A DNA stretch of 64,000 nt from assembly GCA_963969495.1 (NCBI GenBank), contig OZ018335.1, positions 89,872,440-89,936,439 of the forward strand. The letters are read 5' to 3'. Both the position numbers and the translations under genes were made by a program. The notes below the pieces were generated by a model. It saw nothing but the letters and a program-made list of their open reading frames with translations, did not search any database and was not told the DNA's origin. The DNA comes from Ceratothoa steindachneri. Taxonomy: Eukaryota > Arthropoda > Malacostraca > Isopoda > Cymothoidae. Of the stretch, positions 45,615 through 57,697 are shown in pieces; position 1 is the stretch's first letter; the number at the start of each line of letters is the position of its first letter.

Positions 45615-47902
45615 GAGTAAAACAATAGGAGGATATTAGCGAAACATTTGTGTGTGCGTGTATTTAGTGATGCGGGTGGGTGGGTGATATGTGCGTATGT
45701 CTGGTAGAGCGACAATGTGCTGTGATGCACATGTGAGTGCGGTCCCGTGTGCGTGTAGCCGAAGCAAGGCTGACGAGGTCACTCAGGCGGACTGGAATAA
45801 ATTTGAGCCTAGGTCCACTTATGCTATCGCGAAACATCAAAGAAGTTGGCAAAGGCTGCAGGAGGTAGGTGGCTGGTAGGGGTAGGGGCCGAGGGTATAG
45901 TGGATGAGTGCAGGTGCTTCGTCACGGCAAGCAGTGCTCATGTGCCAACACTGGCGGTCGTAATGTCATGCTGATTCTCTCTCGTAGAACGAGCGCCTCG
46001 ATACGAACGGCCTCTCACCGCCAGTGGTCTCGGCGTTACCCGGCGAAGGAGGATAGTCGCACCCTCTGCTAGGGAGCGACCATTCGTTAAAGCGAGTCCC
46101 TTGTTAAAAAGCTCCGAAACTTGCTTTAGTTGAGGCACGCCGAGTGTTGTGAGGTCGCTGCAGTAGGTGGCCTCTGTGGCAAGCGGCCTTTGCAGCGGGT
46201 AAGGCAGCCGTTGTAGCTGGTGGTCGATAGCAAGGTGACCGTTACTCGAAGATTGTTAGTGGCGGATCCAGTTTGTTTGTTTCTTTGTCATAGCAACCAC
46301 AAGATGAACTTCGCAGCTTCATCTTCTAATAGGAAGGATGGAGTTCAAAAGTTGTCTTATATCTTCTTGTTTTGCTAAGTTGCGCTTAAATTCTCACCCA
46401 ACAATTTAGGTAGTCGCTAAAGAGAAGTGGCCGCTAATGGTGGTGGTCGCAGTGGCGTAACGAGCGCGGCCCGTGCAGTCCCCAGGCGCGTGCGAACGCA
46501 TTGAAAATGGTAATTTTCGTGTGGATCACGTTTTTAGAGAGCCCAGAAAGTTTTAGAGGATGATAGAGTTTTATTTTGTTGCAGGAAATATATGGTATCG
46601 AAAATTGATTTGGTTATTAACAAATACAACTGTAAAATGAAAATTTGTGGTAATTTTTGATATTTTGGTCCTTTTTGTCTTCGTACGTGGTCCCGTTCCT
46701 CCGAGCGAGACGGACGCCTGCGTTTTAAAGAGTCACAAAGTTTCGACCTGTCCCAATTTCTTTCGCCTTTTTCCCCCATCTTCTATCTTCAATATCTTCT
46801 ATCAATAAGTTAACAAACACCAAAGAAATTAGTTAATAAGCCACGTTATACAATCTATAGTATAGTTAAGTTAAGTATACTAAATTTCTCACTCTAAAAG
46901 TATCTATAAATAGATTTATACCTATAACACAACTGTTCCGATGATGCAAGGGAATAGATTCGAACGAAAGATTGCGCAACAGAACAATGGGTTCATCTAA
47001 CTAGCGCTGGGAGTGAAGGGGGCTTTTCAGGGTCGTTCAAAGAGCTTCGTCCACGTTTCATAAAAGTTCGTGTGAAGTGGCAACATGCAGTGACGCAATT
47101 TAGGAGCGACTTAGGCTACGCACGAGCTATAAAATGCTGGAAACCCACGAAAAAAAGTTTATGTCGTTACAGGGAAGGCCCCAGACGAGTCATAATGAGC
47201 CTCCCCTCGGTAAAAATGGACTCACCCTGATCTTACATCCGCCCACAGGAATTGCAGGGGATTGAACGAACGAAAACGAAAGACGATAAAGAAATGAGAA
47301 AATTATCCCAGGCTCGCGAAGAGAAATGAGAGAGAAAGAGAGAGACCTTGGTGAGAGTGGGTTAGAGAGGAAGAGTGAGGTGAGAGAGAGAGAGAGAGAC
47401 AGAGAACCATTCCATTTGATGAAGGGTCGATTAGCGGAAATAGGGAGAAAGAAAGAGAGTGGGAATATGGAGGTCATATTCGCGCGAAATGGAACAGAGG
47501 AGGATGAAGCGAAAGCAGAGAAGGAAGAAGAGGATGGACACGAAGCTAACCAGTCGACAACATGCGGAAGCATGAAAAGGCTAGCTGTACACTCAATGAG
47601 TACTTTGTACTCCTGTTTGCTCATCGGATATATCTAGGTCACTATTAGAAATAATAAGAAGGGAGCATGAATATTATTATTATTATTTGTGAATAACTAC
47701 ATAGTGAGTCGCGCTCACCTTCATCTGTAACATACACAGACGCATACATTGACATTGTAAATATACACATGTAGATACCAAAGTTGCACATCTTTGCATG
47801 TGCACATACCCGAAGACAGCGGTTTACACATATATACAGCAAGGTTTGAAGAGAGAGAAGGTGTGAGAGATGCAAGGATGATTAACAACCTCTGTCCCTT
47901 TT

Positions 47903-47904
<2 letters not shown>
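45615..47904. other. Unexplained sequence with a GA-rich patch
   Basis: No gene recognised. At about 47320-47410 the plus strand is GA-rich, giving a charged low-complexity frame (47326-47637) and its complement. GC content rises at 45900-46250 without recognisable motifs. Confidence 0.4.
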
Positions 47905-47976
<72 letters not shown>

Positions 47977-48233
47977 TAATTGGTCAACTTTCTCTCTCTT
48001 TCTATATTAGTTTTCGCGGATCTTCTCTGTTTGTTTGTGTTAGTTGTGTCTCTTTTTGTTTTCTCTCATCTTTCCCTCAATATCTCTTACTAAATTTATT
48101 TTTCGTTCATCTCTCTTTCTCTCTATGTGTTTGTTTTCGACCTTTGTGTGTTTATTTTAGGTGTGTTTTGTTTCCACCTCATCTTTCTCTCTCCTAATCA
48201 CTCATTCTATATTTGTTTTCGCTTCTCTCTCTC
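47905..48233. repeat. (TC)n microsatellite and TC-rich satellite
   Basis: A (TC)n tract at about 47905-47968, then degenerate TC-rich units with TTTGTTTTCGCTCATC-like blocks, running into the CR1-like insertion at 48234. Confidence 0.9.
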
Positions 48234-48883
48234 TCTCTTGGAGAAAAAGGCCCAAAGGATGCTAGGCTATATTAAGCGCCAGTTTGGTTATCGGAACCAG
48301 GAGATTGTACTGTGCCTGTACAACTCACTTGTCCGACCGCACCTGGAGTATGCCGTACAATTTTGGAGTCCTTCATTGCGAAAGGACATCGCGAGATTGG
48401 AACGCGTACAAGCCAGGGCAACCAAGCTGATTCCCTCTATCCGACATAAAAGTTATGAGGATAGACTAAGGGAATTAGATCTGTTCTCGCTGGAAACCCG
48501 TAGACAGCGTGGTCAGCTCATCGAAGTTTTCAAAATACTTCGAGGGTTCGACAATGTTGACTACCGGGATATTTTCACACTGAGTGAGAACAGAACGCGC
48601 AATCACGGCTTCAAACTTGAACTGAAGCGTTACAACCGCAATCTGTGTGGAAATTTTTTCACTTACAGTATCTGCGGTATGTGGAACGCACTTCCAGTGG
48701 AAGTTGTCAACAGTGAATCTGTTGACCAGTTCAAGTCAAGACTAGACAAAGTCTTGAAAAGTGGCCGTTTAGGGACGCAAAACAATTGAGCAGCCATGTG
48801 CCCGCTCGATTGCTAGTCGAAAAGTACCCTCCTTGAATGGACCGCAAGGTCTCCTAGGGTACCTTTTTCCTTGTTTTTGTTGT

Positions 48884-48885
<2 letters not shown>
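48234..48885 (+). mobile_element. CR1-like LINE copy 1, 5'-truncated
   Basis: Only the last 650 bp of the element remain. The 5' junction follows CTCTCTCTCT directly at TTGGAGAAAAAGGCCC; the 3' end runs into (TC)n at about 48886. The coding part is open from the truncation to the stop at 48787-48789. It includes GYIKRQFGYRNQEIVLCLYN, SLVRPHLEYAVQFWSPSLRK and NALPVEVVNSESVDQFKSRL, the C-terminal region after the RT of CR1-group elements. Undamaged coding suggests the youngest of the three copies. The 3' untranslated tail carries the hairpin at 48824-48862. The longer frame starting at 48127 joins this to satellite sequence and is spurious. Confidence 0.93.
48824..48862 (+). promoter_or_regulatory. 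Conserved 3' UTR hairpin, copy 1
   Basis: GTACCCT pairs with AGGGTAC, enclosing GACC-GCAA-GGTC, a 4-bp stem capped by a GNRA-type tetraloop. The same structure occurs in the other two copies. Such 3' hairpins are the usual recognition site of LINE reverse transcriptase. Confidence 0.7.

Positions 48886-48933
<48 letters not shown>
48886..48933. repeat. (TC)n microsatellite
   Basis: About 24 TC dinucleotides lying exactly between the 3' end of CR1-like copy 1 and what is probably the 5' end of copy 2. Confidence 0.97.
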
Positions 48934-48935
<2 letters not shown>

Positions 48936-49854
48936 ACACCCCCTTGTCGTGGGGAGAGAGTTTGCGTTTACCATAGATTTTTCGAATTATGTCGTTGTGG
49001 GTACCATTATGTTGAATTGGTCAGGAATGAAGTTCCAGGCAAAGTGCGTCCATCTTCTACTCTTCTATCCTATATTTTATTACTGTTTTCTCTATCCCTT
49101 CGACTAATCTAAAAACAAAACAAAAACAAAACAAACTACTACTATCCTTTCAGCTTTATCCTTCATCCTTCTATCTAAATTTTGGGACCTGACAGCTACC
49201 TCATGCGTCAGAAGAGACGGTTTGGAGCCTCTAAAAATAACGCCAATCAACGCTCACTGGTTGCGAGAGACTAGGACTAGAGGGGTCCTAGGCGCTGGGG
49301 CGCGATGAATGGGATGAGGGTAAGCACCCCGTTAACCCCTTTCCTGGCGCGTAATTACCGACCATTCCCAGTGGCCATTGACGGGTGCCTCTGGTAGCAA
49401 CTGTCCGAGGTGATGGGCCTTGTTTCCAGGTTGGTTGCTAAGCCAACACAAAGACTTGTGTCGAGTCTCTTGGTGTGGCGGCATATCCATTGAACGCAAC
49501 GCCGAGATCCTGGCCGCTCTGAAGGGAACTTGTAGGAATTTAGTACGGGGGCATGTTCCGCTGTTTACCTGGTGCAAAATCGATACCCTCTTCTGAGGCT
49601 GTTAATGCTACTTGGTTGGGAGCCACGGCACGCCGAGCTTGAGCGACTCGTTCGGACGAACAGCAGTAAAAGGAGCGTGCCTTCTGAAAGATCCGAAACT
49701 TCTCCGATAGACAGGCGGAAGCGACTCACGCGGGGCGAACTCAATAACCCCCTCTTTTTTACTTATTGATTGGTCGGAAGTTATTAGAGATATAAAGTGT
49801 TCAGCATGATATGCTGGAAAGAAAGGACCGGCTGCTCTTAAATTCACATATTCT

Positions 49855-50268
49855 TTGTATAAAAAGGAAAAGTGGTGCGTGCACTTCACAGAGGTGTGTT
49901 ACTCGAAATGCCACCTGGAAAGTATCTGCACTGACTGCGTCCTTAACGGGGAAGTGCAAGGACTCAAGGCTCTATACAGATCATCCGAGGAAAAATCTAA
50001 GGTACTAGAGAAGAAGCTGCATACCCTCGAATCTAAACACGCGCGTCAGCTTCACCGTCTCGAGGACAGGATCGCCGAGTTGTCCTCAGGACTAGAGGTC
50101 CAGTCGGCTTACGATGGATCTCCCACTGACGTGGGTGGATCCGCAGACGAGCCCCTCGTCCAAAAAGCGAGCACTGCATCGGCAGTGCGAAGCCAGCTTT
50201 CCAACGTCCCAGAATTGGAGTCAGCTGCTGCGGGACTGGCTCAAGGGGGCAAAAAGAAGAGGAAGTAG
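49855..50268 (+). pseudogene. CR1-like ORF1, N-terminal Cys/coiled-coil part (copy 2)
   Basis: The frame encodes WCVHFTEVCYSKCHLESICT then DCVLNGEVQGLKAL, a cluster of five cysteines that may bind zinc. A heptad-like, charged stretch, EEKSKVLEKKLHTLESKHAR, follows and suggests a coiled coil. The end is lysine-rich (GGKKKRK). The copy-3 counterpart has a different cysteine pattern but the same order (cysteine cluster, coiled coil, lysine tail). In CR1-group elements ORF1 binds the element's RNA. The apparent start is TTG-like or internal; an upstream ATG at 49808 is out of register after a stop. Confidence 0.7.
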
Positions 50269-50439
50269 GAAAAGAAAAAGGAGAGAAAGTAGAAATAAAA
50301 GAAGTCAAGACAGAGGAAGATAGGAAAAAGAAGAAGAAGAAAAAAAAGAAGAAAAAAGAAAAAGAAGAAAAATATGGAGATTAAAGAGGAAACGGACAAG
50401 TCGTTTCCGAAAGGGAAGACTCTCTTCAGCAGCCGAATG

Positions 50440-50980
50440 TGCGAGAGTCAACCTTATTCGCGACTCTCAAGCACGGTGTTTGCAATCCCTGTTAGCGGCC
50501 CGCCTTCGCACCAGTGTGAAGGTAAGCTGCCTGCCGGGACGGGGAAATTACGGAATCAAGGTACAGGCGGAGAAATCTCAGATTTATGACAACTAAGTCG
50601 TTGCCCTGATGGTAAGTGGCAACGACCTCAACATCAAAGGAGGTAAGGTAGGTCCTGAAGAAAAGATTTTACACACGGTCATAAGAGCCATGGATGACTG
50701 CGGGTTGAAAACCCGCAGACGTGTCGTGGTCGAGATGCTCCCAAGAAAAGGTCCAAGCCGGATAGCTCACTCGAGGAACATCTCCTTGAACCAACGCCTG
50801 TCAGATTTGTATACGGCAGAGAGGGTCTTTTTTATAGACACTCACTACACCTTTTATGGCTTCAACGATCTCTACCAAAGGGATGGAGTGCATCTTTCCT
50901 TTAAAGGAAAGGCTGTACTCTGTAACATGATATAGGATGTCGTGGAGCGGCCCAAAAGAGTGTCCAGCTCAGAGTGAAGG
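50440..50980 (+). pseudogene. CR1-like ORF1 esterase (SGNH hydrolase) domain, copy 2
   Basis: After a frame change the sequence reads RVNLIRDSQARCLQSLLAAR (block I, where GDS is expected), then VVALMVSGNDLNIKGGKVGP (block III, G-x-N-D), and after 50609 one open frame to 50935. It ends DLYQRDGVHLSFKGKAVLCN with the block V D-x-x-H motif (DGVH). The nucleophile serine, the block III asparagine and the block V Asp/His are all present here; only the first residue of GDS is changed to R. One in-frame stop (TAA near 50590) precedes block III. Esterase domains in ORF1 are known from CR1 elements. Confidence 0.75.
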
Positions 50981-51109
50981 CGGACGTGCGGCAGTACGCC
51001 CGTGTCACTCCTGGAACGAACTCGGAGGTTGCAAAGAGGGGTGCTTCCTCGCCACCAAATAGGCCGGGAAACGGAAGAGCGTAGAGAGTCCTACATTCGG
51101 GGACTCCCT

Positions 51110-51840
51110 GAAATTTTTTCTGTTTAATGCGAGGTCGATCAGGAACAAGGTTCTTGAGCTTCGAAACCTCGTAGCGACAGAAGAACCTGAGATGGTTGCC
51201 ATAACAGAGTCAGGATAAAAACCTCAAACCGAGATTTCGAGGGTGAATTCACGATTCCCAGTTACCAACTCTTCCTAAAAGATAGGCCAGAGAGAGAGGG
51301 TGGCAATGTGAGGATGTATATCAAGGATACACTCAAATCGACGAACTGCAACATCGTATCCGACCATGAGCTACTAAGTATGGACCTAGTTATAGGTACT
51401 GAAAGATACAGGACCCTGCTGCTTTACAGACCCCGCGCCCAACTCGTTGAAAAGGACAGGGATCCGTACCGACTGCTGGGTGAACTTGTTGAAGACAGAG
51501 TGTGTATCGTCATGGGAGATTTCAACACTCAAGTTGACTATGAAACCAGAGTACCCCGTGCCGAGAACGCCCTGCTCCTGGAGTTCGCGAAAAACGAGTT
51601 CCTGACTCAATGAGTGAGAGAGCCAACGAGAGGCGAAAATGTTCTAGACTTGGTTTCACCTCCGAGAACTACATCGTTGAGGATCCCTCAGTAGGCGAGG
51701 AACTCGGTGTCAGTGACCACCAACGAGTTAGATTTATAGTCAAAGTTCCCAAGGTAGAGTCTGCGACTCGTGAATCGAGGAAACTTAATTTGAGAAGAGC
51801 AGACTTTGCAGGCTTCCGTGCAGGATTGGCGCTCTGAGGC
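51110..51840 (+). pseudogene. CR1-like ORF2 endonuclease (copy 2)
   Basis: AP-type endonuclease in pieces: FFLFNARSIRNKVLELRNLV, EPEMVAITES (catalytic E), then from 51308 an open stretch with NIVSDHELLSMDL, TLLLYRPRAQLVEKDRDPYR and VCIVMGDFNTQVDYETRVPR (the GDFN motif). It ends LTQ at a TGA (51611-51613) where copy 3 has TGG. The frame continues with WxxEP-type residues and VSDHQRVRF, carrying the terminal SDH motif. The apparent start of the 51610-51837 frame is a consequence of the stop. Confidence 0.85.
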
Positions 51841-53697
51841 TAGAAGGGTTTAATCGAGAAATTTGTCAACTGCTGAGGGAGAAGAGAACTGTGTACCGGC
51901 AGTCAAAAACTTCTGGTGACTTGTATGAGTACCGGAGGCTAGGGAGAAGAGTGAAGTCCAGCATAAGGTCGGCAAAACGTGCCGAGTAGCTTCGAGTTGC
52001 GAAACTCTGCAAAGAGAATACTAAGGAGTTCTTTGGATATGTAAATAGCCGTAAACCAATCCGTCGAACAATTTTCCGTTTGGTGAATGAGGAGAGGGGA
52101 TTAAAACACTCAGATGCTTAAAATGCCACCCTCATTAACGGATACTTCTCTTCAGTGTTCACTGAAGAGTGTTGTCCCATCCCCCAGCCCACGGACTCTT
52201 ACTTGGGTGAGAAGCTGGAGGAAATGGACTTCACCAAAAAGAAGTAGAGGAAAAAATCACCAACCTAAAGACGAATAAGTGCCCTGGCCTGGACACGTTT
52301 CTACATAAAGTGTTGAAAGAAGTGCGTGATAAGGTGTCACGAAATCTTAGCACAATCTTCAACATGTTAATCCGGACTGGATGAGTTCCTCGAGACTGGC
52401 GTAAGGCAGGGGTGACTCCTATCTTCAAGAAAGGAGACTCTAGCCAACCTTCGAACTACCGACCTATTAGTTTAACTTTGATAGTTGGTAAACTCATGGA
52501 AAGCATCATGGTGGACAAATTATCGTCTTATTTGTAGTCAAACTTGCTATTGAAGAGTTCCCAGCATAGTTTCTGAAGGCACCGGTCATGCCTAACTAAC
52601 CTTGTGGAATTCTTCCATTTCATTTTCAGTGAACACGACCGCCATAAAGCGGTGGATGTTGTGTACTTAGACTTTCATAAAGCCTTTGGATAGGTACCAC
52701 ACCGTCGCCTTCTCTGGAAAGTGCGTGCGCTGGGCATAAACGGAAATGTAGCAGGTTGGATAGAGAACTGGCTAAGCGGCAGGCGGCAATAGGTGGTCTT
52801 GAATAGAAAAGCTTCTAAGTGGGTGCCCATTACTAGCGATGTTCCTCAAGGTTCTTTCCTTGGACCACTACTTTCCATCATCTATGTTAACGACATGGAT
52901 GGTAAGATAATTGCGAAGATTTCTATATTTGCCGACGATACCACCAAGCTTGGTATAAACGTTGCAAATAAGGAAATAATGCCCCTTTACAAGAAGATCT
53001 CTGGAAGATTGGGGAGTAGTCGGACACGTGGCAAGTGCCTTTTAGCGTGAACAAATGCAAAGTGATGCATATCAGCCACTGAAACCCCAAATCACTGTAT
53101 ATTCTTATGGGCACCGCTCTTGAATGCACTGATACCAAGAAGGACTTGGGTGTAACTATCACTAGTGAACTAAGGGTCTCGAAACAGTGCATTGAGGCGG
53201 AGAAGAAAGCCCAAAGGATACTAGGCTACATAAGGCGACAGTTTGGATATCGGAACAAGGAGATAGTACTCTGTTTGTACAACTTTCTTGTCCGACCACA
53301 TTTGGAATATGTCGTACAATTTTGGAGTCCTTCATTGCGAAAAGATATCGCGAGATTGGAACGTGTGCAAGCCAGGGCAACCAAACTGATCCCCTCTATC
53401 AGACACAAGAGTTATGAAGATAGGTTACTGGAATTAGATTTGTTCTCGTTGGAGACCTGGAGGCTTCGCCAATGTGCACTACAGGGATATTTTCCAGCTA
53501 ACGAGAACAGAACAAGCAATCACGTCTACAAGCTCGAACTGAAGCGTTACCACCGCGATCTGCATAGGCAATTTTTTACATATAGCATCTGTGGTACTTG
53601 GAACGCACTTCCAGTGGAAGTTGTCAGCAGCAATTATGTTGAACAGTTCAAGGCGAGACTAGACAAAGTCTTGAAAAATCGCCGATTGGGCACATAA
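51840..53697 (+). pseudogene. CR1-like ORF2 reverse transcriptase and C-terminus (copy 2)
   Basis: The RT domain is readable with many stops: NYRPISLTLIVGKLMESIMV (finger region), VDVVYLDFHKAF (motif A), SDVPQGSFLGPLLSIIYVND (motif B region) and then IFADDTTKLG (motif C), with one extra codon relative to FADDTKL in copy 3. A tail open from 53107 to 53697 has YIRRQFGYRNKEIVLCLYNF and LVRPHLEYVVQFWSPSLRKD, and lacks a block of residues after LETWRL that copies 1 and 3 retain. Not functional. Confidence 0.88.
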
Positions 53698-53772
53698 ACC
53701 GTTGTGCGTGTGTTCCCCAAGGGTGTCAATTGACACTTTCGAGAACTAGGCCTGCTCAGCTGTCAAGCAAAA

Positions 53773-53813
53773 GGTACCCTCATTGAATGGACTGTAAGGT
53801 CTACTAGGATACT
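53773..53813 (+). promoter_or_regulatory. Conserved 3' UTR hairpin, copy 2
   Basis: GGTACCCT ... AGGATAC outer stem (one mismatch) enclosing GACT-GTAA-GGTC (G-U pair allowed), a GNRA-type loop. Followed within about 40 bp by two copies of a CTTGTRACTC-like decamer and then TC-rich satellite. Confidence 0.65.
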
Positions 53814-54243
53814 AAGTTTCCTTGTAACTCCTTGTGACTCTCTCTGTTTTTCGCTCATCTCTCTGTGCTTGTTTGTTTTCTGCCTCTGTCTGTGCTTGTT
53901 TTAGGTCTGTTAGTTTTCGCTCTTTATCTGCCAAGCTCTTTCATTTTCACTTATATATATCTCTCTCCCTGTTTGTTTGTTTTTTTCGGCCTATGTATGT
54001 TTGAGCTCGGTCTTAATCTCTCTTTCTATATTTGTTTTTCACTCATCATTCTCATTCTCTATATTTTTTAACTCATCTATCTCTTTGTTTGTTTTATACA
54101 TCTGCCTTTTGCTTTAGGTTTCTATTTCTGTTTGTTTTACGCTAATCTCTCTCAATATATATTTTTTTGTTGGTTTTCTACCTATGTCTGTCGTTTTAGG
54201 TTTCTATTTCATCTCTTTCTGTTTGTTTTACGCTAATCTCTCT

Positions 54244-54319
<76 letters not shown>

Positions 54320-54608
54320 GTATTTGTATTTCGCTCATCTCTCTCTTTGTTTGTTTTCGGCCTTATTGGTGTTTGTTTTAGGTCTATCTCATTTTCAGTT
54401 TTTTTTCGCTCATCTCTCACTGACTTTCTTTGTTTGTTTTCGGCCTCTGTTAGTGTTTATTTTAGGTCTATCACCCTCTCTGTTTGTTTGCCGCTCATTT
54501 ATATCTGTCAACCTATCAATTTATATATTTGTTTTGTTTCGCTCATTCCTCTCAATCTAGCTCATTCTATGTTTGATTTTCGCTTATATCTGATTGTGTT
54601 TGTTTTAG

Positions 54609-54640
<32 letters not shown>

Positions 54641-57600
54641 GTTTTTCGATCATCACTTGCTCTCAATCTCTCTTTCTATATTTGTTTTCGCTCATCTCTC
54701 TCCCTCTTTAATTATTTGTTTTCTTACTCGGTGGGTGTTTGTTTTAAGTCTTTCTCTCTCCCCGTGTTTGTGTTTTGCTCATCTCTCTTTCTATATTTGT
54801 TTTTCGCTCACATGTCTCTGTTTGTTTGTTTTTTGCTTTATGTGTATGTATATTTCAGGTCTCTCTCTGTTTCATTTTCGTTCATTTCTCTCTTTTCTAG
54901 ATTTTTCAGCTAAATTTTCTCTCTGTTTATTTGTTTTTGTCCGATGTATGTGTTTTTAGGTCACTATCTTTTTCACTCATCTCTCGTAATCTTATTTTTT
55001 TCGCTCATCTTTCTCTATCTCTCTTTTTATCTCTTTTCCGCCTCTGTTTCTGTTTGTTTTAGGTCTCGGTTTATTTTCGCTTATCTTTCTCTTTCTATAT
55101 TTTTTCGCTCATTTATCTCTATTTGTTTGTTTTATATATATTTTCGATCATATCTCTATCTCTCTTTCTATATTTGTTTTTCTCTCATCTTTCCCTATCT
55201 CGCTGTTTGTTTCTTTTCTACCGCAGTGTTTTTTGTTAGGTTTTTGTTAGTTTGTCGCTCATCTCTCTTTTTCTATATTTGTTTTTCACTAATTTCTTCA
55301 TGATGTTTGTTTTCTGTTCCTGGGTCTGTTTGTTTTATGTCTCTCTTTTCCTTTCTCCTTTTCTTTTTCGCTATACATCCTCTCTGTGTTTTTTTTTTTT
55401 TTTTTTTTTGCTTCTGTGTGATTAGTCTAGGTCTAAACCATTCTTTCTCTGTTTCTTTCTCTCACTCTCTATCTTTCTATATTCGTTGTTCGTTCATCTC
55501 TTTCAATCTCTCTTTCTATATTTATTTTCACTCATCTCTCTATGTTTGTTTGTTTTCTGCCTCTTTGTATGTTTGTTTTGGTCTCTCTCATCTCTTTCTG
55601 CTTGTTTTATGCTCATCTCTCTCAACATCTCTTTAAACATTTATATTTCGCTCATCTCTCTATGTCTGTTTGTTTTATGCCTCTCTGTGTGTATGTTTAA
55701 GGTCTCTCTTATCTCTCTTTATTTGGTTATTCACTCATATCTCTCTGTAAATCTCTCTTTCTATATTTGCTTTTCGCTCATGTCTCTCTGTTTGTTTGTT
55801 TTTGCTCTCTGTGTATTTGTTTTAGGTCTCTCTTTCTTTCTCTCTGTTTGTTTTTCGCGCATTCCTCTCCCTCTTTCTATATTTGCTTTCGCTAAATTAT
55901 CTGTTGTTTTTTTGTCCGATGTGTGTGTTTTTAGATCGCTATCTTTTTCGCTCATCTCTCGTAATCTCGCTTTTTATATTTTTTTCTCTCATCTTTCTCT
56001 ATCTCTTTGTTTCTTTCTTTTCCGCCTCTGTTTCTGTTTGTTTTAGGTCCTTGTATATTTTCACTCATGTTTCTCTTTCTATATTTTTTCACTCATTTAT
56101 CTCTATTTATTTTCGGCATCTGTGTCTGTTTGTTTTAGATTTTCTCTGTTTGTTTTATCTCCTTCTCTCTGTGTCAAACGCTTTCTTGCTCTATTTGTTT
56201 TTCGCGTTTGGGTTAGGCCTCAATCTCTCTTTCTCTGTTTCTTTCTATATTTGTTTTTCGCTCATCTATCTCTATTTGTTTTTCCCTCATCTCTTTCTCT
56301 CTCTCTATGTTTTTTTATCGGCTTCTCTAGATGTTTGTTTTAGGTCTAGCCCTGTTTATGTGAATCTTTATTTGTTTTCTCTCGTCTCTCACTGCTCTCT
56401 TGTTTTCTGTCTGTGTGTGCTGAATTCGGTCTCTCTTTCTGTTTATTTTCGTTCATCTCTCTCTCTCTCTCAATGTATATTAGTTATTCGTCCATTTCTC
56501 CCTGTTTGTTTGTTTACGGCATTGTCTCTCTTTTCTATATATCTATTTTACGCTCATATCTCTCTTCTTGTTTGTTTTGGGCCTCTCTATCTCTTAAAGC
56601 TTTTGCCTCAGCTTTCCATTAATCTCCATATCTATATTCGTATTTCTCATCCCCCCCCCTCTCTCTCTCCTTGTTTGTTTACGGCGTCTGTGTGTGTTGG
56701 TTTAGGTATGTCTCTGCTTGTTTTTCCTCATCTCTCTCAATCTCTATCTTCCTATATTTGTCTTTCGCTCATTTCTCTCCCTTTTTGTTTGTTTTCACCT
56801 TCTGTGTGAGATTGTTTTAGGCCTCTCTCTCTAATCACTGTTTGTTTTTCCCTTATCTCTCGTGTACTCTATTTTTGTATTTATTTATTTTTGCTCATCT
56901 ATTTTTTATGTCTCTTTTTGTTGTTTTTGTACTTTCTGTCTCTTTTTGTTTCTTTTTCTTTCACCTCTATCTATAATTTCTCTTTCACTATTTGTTTTTC
57001 GCTAATCTCTCTCGTCTTTTTGGTTTTCGGCCTCTATGTGTGTTTGTTTTAGATGTCTCTTTGTTTGTATTTCGCTCATCTCTCTCAATCTCACTCTTTT
57101 ATATATTTGTTTTTCGCTCATCTCCCTCTATGTTTGTTTGTTTTCGGCCTCTATGTGTATTTCGCTAATTTCTCTTTTCTTACTCTACTTGTTTTTCGCA
57201 CCTAAATTCTCTGTATATATTTGTCTTTCATTCATCTCTCTCTATGTTTTTTTGGTGTTTTTGGCCTCTGCGTATGTTTGTTTTGGTTTCTATCTCTGTG
57301 TTTTTGCTGCATTTTTCCTTAAATCTCTCTAATTCTATATTAGTATTTCGATCAATTCACTCTCTTTGTTTGTGTAACACCTGTGTGTGTGTGCTGGTTT
57401 TATGTATACATATGTTTATTTTCCTTCATCTTGCTTTCTCTATTCGTTTTTCGTTCCTCTCTCCCTCTCTGTTTGTTTATTTTCTGTCTGTGTGTGTTTG
57501 TTTTACGTCTCTATCTCTATCTGTTTTCCCTCATCTCCTTTTCAATCTCTCTCTTTTTATATTTGTGTTTCGCTTTCTCTCTTAACCTCTCTCTCTATAT

Positions 57601-57697
57601 ATATTTTTTCGCTTATCTCTCTCTTTCTAATATTTGGGTTTGCTCCCCACCCCCCCTCTCTCTCTCTCTATGTTGGTTTGTTTTAGACATTTATATG

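Larger units (their letters stand above)
48934..53838 (+). mobile_element. CR1-like LINE copy 2, near full length, inactive
   Basis: About 4.9 kb from the end of the (TC)n tract to the resumption of TC-rich satellite. In order: 5' untranslated region (48934 to about 49800), ORF1 cysteine/coiled-coil part, ORF1 esterase-like part, ORF2 endonuclease, RT and C-terminal region, and a 3' untranslated tail with hairpin and the short repeats CTTGTAACTC / CTTGTGACTC. Many stops and frameshifts make it inactive. The exact 5' end is inferred from position only, as copy 3 is truncated and cannot confirm it. Confidence 0.82.

Noticed and set aside
47326..47637. Charged 103-codon frame
   Set aside because: GA-rich low-complexity sequence; Glu/Arg/Lys runs follow from the dinucleotide bias.
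48127..48233. N-terminal extension of the 220-codon frame at 48127-48789
   Set aside because: The first part is satellite; only the part from about 48234 belongs to the CR1-like element.
55883..56809. 308-codon open frame resembling a multi-pass membrane protein
   Set aside because: It is translated TC-rich satellite; overlapping frames are open too, and the composition follows the repeat units.
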